Shown here piece after piece: positions 57,005 through 64,000 of a DNA stretch of 64,000 nt. Every line of letters starts with the position of its first letter. The stretch's first letter is position 1. Location: the NCBI GenBank assembly GCA_033297205.1, contig MU859186.1, forward strand, positions 1-64,000. Direction: 5' to 3'. Made by a program: the position numbers and the translations under genes. The notes beneath the pieces are model-generated. The model did no database searches and was not told the DNA's origin. It saw only the letters and a program-made list of their open reading frames with translations. Source of the stretch: Pseudoneurospora amorphoporcata. Its lineage: Eukaryota > Ascomycota > Sordariomycetes > Sordariales > Sordariaceae.

Positions 57005-59799
57005 ATGCTACGCAACAGATCCGCCGCTTCAGTTTTGCAGAAGACATATGATGAGAGCTACCTGACATGCTCCACTGCTGTCTACTACGAGGGCCAGGTT
57101 AGTATGACGTTTTCATGCTCGTTGCCCTTTTCTTACCTCTGCCACTAACCATCTGCTAACCTGGTGCGTGGTCATCTAGGGCAATGAGGACGAGGCTATG
57201 CGATGCTGGAAACAGGCACTTGAGCAAATATATGACCAGCAAACAAACAAGATCCTGCCAACCTTCACCCCACGTTCCGAGACCGAGAAAGCGCTAGCTG
57301 AAAGTCTTCGGCAGCTCGAGGTACAGTGCAAGGAACGAATTGATCTCCTAGAGGCCCTCCGTCTTTCGCGTCTCGAGTCTCTCAAGCATGAAGCTACGCC
57401 ATCTGCACCACGATTGTCGCCCTTGCCGAACCCCTCAGACCCCCCCAAGGGCTGGATAGGTGACGGAACAATCCCGGCCGCAACCTATACGGACCTTTCC
57501 CGACCAACTCCCACCAAGCGACCCTTTGTAGGGACTAGGTCTATCTCGGAACAAACCATGCCTACACCTCGGCCTTCTGCCGAGGCACGTACGCCAGGCG
57601 GGGCGTTTCCCCTTACATCCACGCGACCAGTGTTAACGTCGCCACCGTCGGCGTCAAGGCCTTTGCTCGAGGAGGGAACGTCGCCAAGGACACGCAGCCC
57701 CGAGAAGCATACCATGCGCACAACTTTGCGGACGGGACGCTTGGGAGACAGAAAAACTAGCCATCGCCAGACGCCCTCAACCTCGGTTTCTGAACGCCCC
57801 GGTGCCAGTAAGGCCGCCTCGCTTGCCTGGAGCTATCTTGGGAAAAGAGAAAGATCGAGTCCTTCAGGGAGTGCAAGCGGTAATAGTGGTGGAACCGGCA
57901 CCACTGATCAGGCAAGTTCGGCACCGCCCGCAAGCTCTCCCTACTCGGTGGAACGGTTACGTCAAAGTCCAGCATTGGCAGGCCGCCAGCAGCAATGGGA
58001 CACACATACTAGACGATTAGTCACCGGTCGTCCTCGGAGCCACTCCAAACCGCCTGATGGACGACCTACTCCCGAATCATCGACACCCCGCCGTTCTGAT
58101 GAGCATACACACAGTCGCCAATCTTCCTTCACCATCAGCGCCGCTGCCGCGTCAAGTGCACTCAACTCATTGAGTTTGAGGGATAACAACGAGCGCTCGC
58201 CGTTGGAAGGGGAGGAAGGACCCCGGCTAAGAACCGCTCCTTTACAGACACCAAGGAGGAGGCCTCTGTCCGCGACGGGGAACACGGATGACGAAGACAC
58301 ATCGTACTCTGCGAGAGGGAGCGCAGCAACTACCAGGAAATCAAACAGAAAGGTATCCGACCCAACGCTGGCTCAACGGAAGCCCATCAGCCGGACTTCG
58401 TATTTAACAAGCACGGCAAGACCTACGTCGGGCAGATCGGCGACGACGCAGGATGTTGATAATACACCTCGGACGAGCGCTCGGGCGAGGGGAAAAAAGC
58501 TCGAACAACACTCAACTTCGTCAAGTTCGGAAGATTCCGAATATGAAACTCCCCGACGGCCACAGCAATCGATAGCAAGACAGAAATTAAGACAAAGGCT
58601 GAAGCAGAGGGAGGCTTCCCTAGTTGTCGATACACGGACCCCCAACTCCGAAAGCCTAGAATCTGAAGGCGACGAGGAGGCAGCTCAACAAAGGTCAGAA
58701 GCTGCCAAGTGGAACAAGCAAAAGGCAAAGATCTTGCGCCGTCTCCCTCCAGGGGTCGATGAACATGCTGCGAAACAGATCTTGAACGAGATCGTTGTTC
58801 AGGGTGATGAAGTTCACTGGAGTGACATAGCCGGACTCGAGGTGGCCAAAAACGCACTCCGGGAGACCGTAGTTTATCCTTTTCTCCGACCGGATCTCTT
58901 CAAGGGTCTTCGTGAGCCGGCCAGAGGCATGTTGCTTTTTGGACCGCCAGGAACAGGAAAGACTATGTTGGCCCGCGCAGTCGCCACCGAGTCCAAATCT
59001 ACCTTCTTCTCCATCTCTGCTAGTAGTCTGACAAGTAAGTACCTCGGCGAATCAGAGAAACTTGTTAGGGCACTGTTTGCGCTGGCAAAGGTGTTGTCGC
59101 CGAGCATAATTTTTGTTGATGAGATTGACTCGCTGCTGTCGCAGAGATCTGGCTCTGGGGAACACGAGGCCACGATGAGAATTAAGACGGAGTTCCTCAT
59201 TCAATGGAGTGATCTTCAAAGAGCTGCTGCTGGCAGAGAGACTACAGCAAAAGGAACAAAGGAAAACGGCACCGATGGTGATGTGAACAGAGTCTTGGTG
59301 CTTGCCGCCACGAATCTTCCGTGGGCTATCGACGAGGCTGCAAGACGACGATTTGTGAGGAGACAGTATATCCCACTCCCCGAAGCTGATACAAGAGCAA
59401 TCCAGTTCAAAACGCTCCTCAGTCAGCAAAAGCATACACTAACCAACGAGGACATCAATGAGCTTTTGAATATGACCGAGGGTAAGTCGCCCTCCACGTT
59501 CGTAACCTTCGCCAGCATGTTCACTCCCTGGCCGGGTTGCCTGCCAAATACCTTTTGCTAAGCATGTGTACCTCGCAGGATTTTCCGGATCCGACATCAC
59601 AGCGTTAGCTAAGGATGCGGCCATGGGTCCTTTGCGGTCTTTAGGTGAGGCGTTACTACAGACTACCATGGACCAGATACGCCCGATAGAGTTGAAGGAT
59701 TTTGTCGCCAGTCTCGCTACCATTCGGCCTAGCGTTAGCAAGGCAAACCTCAAGTTCTATGAGGATTGGGCAAGAGATTTTGGAGAAAGAGGCGGTTAG
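57005..59799 (+). CDS. MIT-domain AAA ATPase, Sap1/Yta6/spastin-fidgetin group
   Basis: Three exons (57005-57097, 57180-59481, 59579-59799) join in frame to 871 aa. An N-terminal MIT-like helical segment (LQKTYDESYLTCSTAVYYEG, NEDEAMRCWKQALEQIYD) would bind ESCRT-III or membrane partners. About 400 Ser/Thr/Pro/Arg-rich residues follow, probably disordered. The meiotic-clade AAA module begins at VHWSDIAGLEVAKNALRETV. Walker A is GPPGTGKT (619-626), Walker B IIFVDEID (D678, E679), then sensor-1 LAATNLPWAID and arginine fingers in ARRRFVRR. The C-terminal Vps4-type helix ends in FYEDWARDFGERGG. Yeast Sap1 and Yta6 are the nearest namesakes; the function is little known, and microtubule severing is possible only by analogy. 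A further upstream exon cannot be excluded. Confidence 0.9.
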
Positions 59800-60548
59800 C
59801 GCGGTGCCACGAGGCGACGAATCGGAGTGAGGTGCTCATGGAATGATGATGTCTGGGTCCGGCAAGCCTGAAGCGAGCGCATCAAAGAAGAGAGTGTATT
59901 GCTCGCTGGTTCATATCCGTAGAGTGTGACAAGCAACATTACGACACGTATAAGTTGTCAGGGCAAGGTGCAGGGTGGAAGAGTAACGGTGCGCATCCGG
60001 AATGTAGCAGCAAAGGTGGCGGGCGCGATCGTAGTCCACCCGAAGGCATCACTTGTTGAAATCCGCTTTCTGGCGAAATATATGGTTCAGTTCATGTCGA
60101 AATTGGTTGGCGCCAGTACCGTCCTTGTGGTAGTATGGTATAACCACCATTCCATCCATTGCGCGCTTACTCGTAGGTTACTTCGAGATGGATGTTGATG
60201 AAAAGTATCGAACGCCGAGCTTTCCATCCCTTTCATAATATTTATCGTTTTCCAGTTGCATCGTACAGCATGCCTAACTTCGACAATCCTATACATATCT
60301 ATCAACAGCTTGTGCCCCGGAGGCTATTTATCCCCTCTCGACACAATCCAAAACACGCCGGAACATAATCAGCCACCACTCCTCCCCCCCCCCCCGCGCG
60401 CGCGCGAGGCGCGCGGCCCTTCAATATCATCCTCTAGCAAGAGGCGAGGCTAGACAAGTACGCATTTAGATTGACGTATATCCGCATGCATCTCGCTCCA
60501 ACCCTGGTCCCTCGTCTTACCACTCGGCTTGTCCACACTGCGTATTCC
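59800..60548. other. Convergent 3' region with a C/G-repeat tract
   Basis: About 750 bases between two stop codons. A low-complexity tract of about 13 C followed by GCGCGCGC and GAGGCGCGCGG lies at 60383-60416. No gene is visible. Confidence 0.6.
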
Positions 60549-61150
60549 TCAATCAACCTGCTGCAAGCTGATGATCTTCTCGCGCAACGCGATCTCCCTC
60601 TCGGCGTGGCGGACCGTTCTCTCAGCGAGCTCAATCGCCTTCTCGGCCGCCTCAATCTTCTCCCGTAGCACCTTGCGCTCCTTCTTGGCCGCCATCTGCG
60701 CGTCCTTGGCGTCCCAGAGCTCGTCCAGCGAAGGGATGGGCGGGCGCGCCTCGATCGGCGTGCCCGAGGGCGCAATGATGTGCTTGACCACGTGCCGCTT
60801 GGACTTGGAGGTGATGAAGCCGGGCATGATGGCGACTACGTCGCCGGTGCGGAGAGAGTTGTTGGGGTCGTGGACCAGGAATTGTTTTGGGTTGTCGAAG
60901 TGCTATATGGGGTGGGAAGGAATTAAGGTTAGCTTACTCCTGCTATGCCCGTGCTTCCTTAAGAACAGCCGTAGTGGTGCGAAACAACGAGATGAAGGGT
61001 ACACACCTTCTGGAGGTACTTGTTGAACTTCTGCCCGCCCACCCGGACCTTGACGGTCTTATCGATCAGGCCGGAGGTCACGACAACACCGTGGAGTTCG
61101 CGGAACATCGTCCGGGAAACCTTGGTGGCCGCTGCTATCGTCGATGCCAT
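60549..61150 (-). CDS. Mitochondrial small-subunit ribosomal protein uS17m
   Basis: Ribosomal protein binding 16S-like rRNA in the mitochondrial small subunit (S17/OB-fold family). Two exons (61150-61007 and 60902-60549) join to 165 aa. The OB fold shows FRELHGVVVTSGLIDKTVKV, then KFNKYLQK, HFDNPKQFLVHDPNNSLRTG and DVVAIMPGFITSKSKRHVVK. A fungal-mitochondrial C-terminal extension of about 60 residues is a charged helix (AAEKAIELAERTVRHAEREI) that looks coiled-coil. Mitochondrial origin is inferred from this extension and sequence style rather than a strong presequence. Confidence 0.9.
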
Positions 61151-62339
61151 TGTTGCTGACTTTTTTCAGGCTTCCTTCTTTGCTGTTGGTGACTGTCTAG
61201 CCTCGTGGATTGGTGCCTCTGTCACAGTCCTTCTTGAACGAACAAGTGGACTTGCGGGGCAGGGTTCGGTTGGCCGGTCGAATTCGATGCGACGATTCGG
61301 CGATCGGTCGTTTCGGTGTTTTCGGTCCCTTGACACAGTAGTCGCGTGAGGGAAGGGTTTGCCGATGTGTGCGCGCAGTTGAGAGCTTCCGGCCGGAACG
61401 GTTCAGTATCTAGGGTCGGTGGGCGGTGGTTTATGGAGGTGCTACTGCTAATGGGCGGGAACGCTGGAGCGAAACATTGCAACATTACTCGAAAAGGCAC
61501 GATCGCGCGGTCGGCCGCCCGAAAAATAATTGGAGCCAGCCGAGAAAGACCGGGGTCCGGGCTCAGCAGGTGGATCCCCGCAGCCCCGCCATCCGCTGCA
61601 CAGCCAAGACGGTAGTGGGCGGGGAGACGGGCTCAAGACGGGCACTTTCACTCAGTCAATCGACTGCCTCTGCATCCATGCCATGCCACTTGAACCACTC
61701 GTTGCCTGTACATTTCACACTCATGGCGCTGCCCTAGAATTCTGTCGGCAATCTTGCAAGTTTTTCGTGTCTTCGTTCTACTATTCAACCCAAGCTGCGC
61801 TGCTCTTGTCTTGATTACATGAACGGTACGACATGCCATTAAACGTCATTGGCTACGAAGGACCTACGGAGCCTGTCGCTGCCCCTTGAGGTTGGTTCCA
61901 ATATCCAACAAGCCCCACCATGATCCTGCCTCCAAGCTCTTTATGTACGGCGCCTTACCTAATGCCCTTTGCCATTTTAGGGACCAGTGAGATCTCTGCC
62001 GTCTCGTACGAGTGGCAATTGGAACAGTGTCCCGCCGGCTACCCGGCGTTCGTTTGACAAGTTATCCCATTCCGTATTTGTCGATATAGCCTCCGAAGCT
62101 TGCAAGTCGATCCAACCAAGTGGACTACGCAACCTCATGCCCTCTCCTCGATTTCCCCCCTACCAGGGCAAGTTGGGGCTCTACCGGGTCTTCCTGTGAC
62201 TTTCTGATTGCAGAGTGTAATGTTCGCAAGAATCGCATTGTGTTGGGTCGAACCACCTCCGTGTTTGATATGATGCTCAACATCACAGTATATCCGGGCC
62301 CAAAATCATATCCCTGTCGATTATCGTATAAGGCACGGA
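61151..62339. other. Region between uS17m and the Ldb17-family gene
   Basis: About 1.2 kb. The left part should hold the uS17m promoter; the right part the 3' end of the Ldb17-family gene. Small frames have no recognised domain. Confidence 0.5.
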
Positions 62340-64000
62340 TTAAGCTGCCGGCGTGGACCCAGTTTGGGGTAGCGGCTCCGTCACCGGATGTAATGTCGAC
62401 ATACTATTGACAGCCCTGAGTTTGCCGCGCCGCGGAGGGGGGAGCTTGGGGGGTTGCTTTTTGGCCACTAGTCCACTCACCTTGCCGTCCCCAGATACGG
62501 CTTCTGCAACCGAAACCGCTGTCGGCGATGAGCTGCTAGCAACAGCAACCCCGTCCCGGTCACCTTGAGCACATGTGCTGTCCTCGGTTGTTCTTGTTGG
62601 CGTAGGTCGTGGTGGCGGGGAGATCGGCACACCATGGCGATGCTTTGGAACGATTGGAAGCGATTTCTGGGCCCTCAGCCGTCTCGCCGGCGGTGGTGAT
62701 GGTTTTCGACGGCCTGGTGCTTTGCTTCCTTCGGTGGCATTCGAGGCCAAGGGATTCGTGGTCGTTGTTTCTGGCGTATCATGTGCTGGACTTCCGATTA
62801 TTGGCCCGACGGTGTCTTCCGCATCCTCCTGTTCATGCCTGAGCTCACGAGCGAGGTTTGATTTTCTGCTCGGTGTTTCTATGCCTGGCTTTTCGTGAAC
62901 GTTTGCAATGACATTAACGGTACTACCGCTTTGCGCCTTCGTGAGGCTCCCCATAGAGACAGGCCTCAAGATGGCCTCATCGTCCACTAGCCATGGGGTG
63001 TTTGCGACACGGTCAACCAACCGGAGAGTAGTTGGCTCGGGCGGTAAGAAGTGCACACTTCCTGAACCGCGAAGTATTTCGAGTAGGCTAAGAATTTGAT
63101 CGCGCTTGTAATGTGGCGGCTGGCTGAGCTGGGTGTGCGATAACAACGGAGCGAGAACACGCAGATATGTGTGTCTCAAGGTGTTCATTTCCACTGGCAA
63201 GTCGAGCAGATTACGAATGATGACGTCAAGAAGAACTCGCAGGTCGTTGGTGTAGAAGTATTCATATGTCGCCTTGGTGGTGAATAACAGATATAACAGC
63301 TTCAATATTATCAGCTGGAGTGACGTTTCGGTTGCTCGATTCAGAAGCAAGATAATGTTCTCGCCAAAAGTTCGGAAATACGGGCCGTGGAGGCTGAGGA
63401 CTTTGACAACCCGGTTTGTGATATGGGTAACAGGTCCAGTTGGGTCAACAGCTTCGGATGCTGATGCAACCATGTATTGCTCGTTCATGACCAGCTTCCC
63501 AATGGCCGACGTTAGTGTTTACTTTGTGAAGCTGTTATGGGGCACGATAACATACCAGGACACGGATTACGGCGTAATGGTACGGATCGTCCACGTCGTC
63601 GGAGAAGGCTTCGATGAGCTGGAAGAGATAAATGACGAATTCATCATCTACCTGAGCCAGGTCTTGATGCGGCAACTTTTCGATGCGAGACATCTCGTAC
63701 ATTAACTCGAGAAGTAGTCGGTGAAGACGACCATCGTGGTCGCCGCAACTCTTGATGAGCTCGAGCAGCCGCAGAAAGCAACCTTCGTTGACCATGCATC
63801 GAAATGTCTCTTCATCGGCACGGCCATCCAACAGTAGAAAGTTGGAAATAACATGCAGGGGCCCGTACTCGTCCTCCTGCAACAGGCTGTATATGATCTG
63901 GGTGCGCACATAGTCGGCGTTTTGGCTGAAGATGCTGCTAACTCGGAGCTGTTGGGAACATGTCGCAATATCGTCTTCATCGTCGAGATAGCGGTCCCGG
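62340..64000 (-). CDS. LDB17: Ldb17/Dip1/SPIN90-family protein, N-terminus beyond the window
   Basis: Family of actin-patch proteins that activate Arp2/3 without a preexisting filament (established for fission yeast Dip1 and SPIN90) and act in endocytosis. Two visible exons: 64000-63556 (open to the right edge) and 63494-62340. They join over a 61-nt intron at VLLVMNEQYM. The armadillo-like helical region shows YVRTQIIYSLLQEDEYGPLH, MVNEGCFLRLLELIKSC, LHRLLLELMYEMSRIEKL and DLRVLLDVIIRNLLDLPVEM. The C-terminal third is Pro/Ser-rich with PxxP stretches (PSPPPARRLRAQ, KQPPKLPPPRRGKLR) fit for SH3 binding. The intron acceptor is GGGAAG, a weak but workable AG. The start codon and N-terminal part lie outside. 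Confidence 0.88.

Noticed and set aside
60471..61026. Plus-strand frames over the uS17m gene
   Set aside because: Antisense to a well-supported ribosomal protein gene.

Overview
The window is a stretch of filamentous ascomycete nuclear chromosome, most likely a Sordariomycete-type mould. The evidence is short introns (mostly 50-110 nt) with GT..AG ends and CTAAC-like branch points, compact housekeeping genes of ascomycete type, and AT-rich islands in which decayed repeats show a C-to-T / G-to-A pattern like repeat-induced point mutation (RIP). I rebuilt 18 protein genes by joining exons. For every complete gene the joined exons keep frame from ATG to stop.

Layout, left to right. 1-1.8 kb: repeat remnants, including a 435-bp inverted-repeat element with an 8-bp target duplication. 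1.8-3.3 kb: mitochondrial 2-oxoglutarate dehydrogenase E2 (minus). 4.7-5.2 kb: inverted-repeat element. 5.9-6.5 kb: complex I LYR subunit NDUFB9/B22 (plus, five small exons, one GC-AG intron). 6.9-7.5 and 10.0-10.7 kb: histones H2A (minus) and H2B (plus), divergent. 11.7-13.9 kb: Sqs1-type R3H/G-patch protein (minus). 14.5-16.0 kb: dead pogo/Fot1 transposase. 16.7-18.5 kb: Atg4 protease (plus). 18.7-20.5 kb: Jjj1-type J protein (minus). 21-23 kb: AT-rich repeat island. 23.7-25.4 kb: SPX-RING protein (plus). 25.8-27.9 kb: cystathionine gamma-synthase (minus). 29.0-30.7 kb: VOC/glyoxalase-fold protein with a long disordered tail (minus). 33.1-33.9 kb: Emg1/Nep1 rRNA methyltransferase (minus). 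34-39 kb: gene-poor and repeat-bearing. 39.0-41.7 kb: Slm1/2-type PH protein (plus). 42.6-43.3 kb: three copies of a ~190-bp element. 44.0-45.7 kb: DNAJC3/P58IPK-type ER co-chaperone (plus). 46.7-48.1 kb: mitoferrin-type carrier (minus, seven exons). 49.7-52.5 kb: Atg9 (minus). 53.8-56.0 kb: Cog6 (plus). 57.0-59.8 kb: MIT-AAA ATPase of the Sap1/Yta6/spastin group (plus). 60.5-61.2 kb: mitochondrial uS17 (minus). 62.3 kb to the right edge: Ldb17/SPIN90-family protein, N-terminus cut by the window (minus).

The genes are housekeeping and do not form an operon-like system or a biosynthetic cluster. Loose themes are mitochondrial function (Kgd2, NDUFB9, mitoferrin, uS17m), autophagy and membrane traffic (Atg4, Atg9, Cog6, the AAA ATPase, Slm1, Ldb17) and ribosome biogenesis (Emg1, Jjj1, Sqs1). 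I found no convincing undescribed multi-gene system. The least-explained signals are the several short inverted-repeat element families, an SPX-RING architecture, a VOC domain joined to a disordered tail, and some unusual gene structures.
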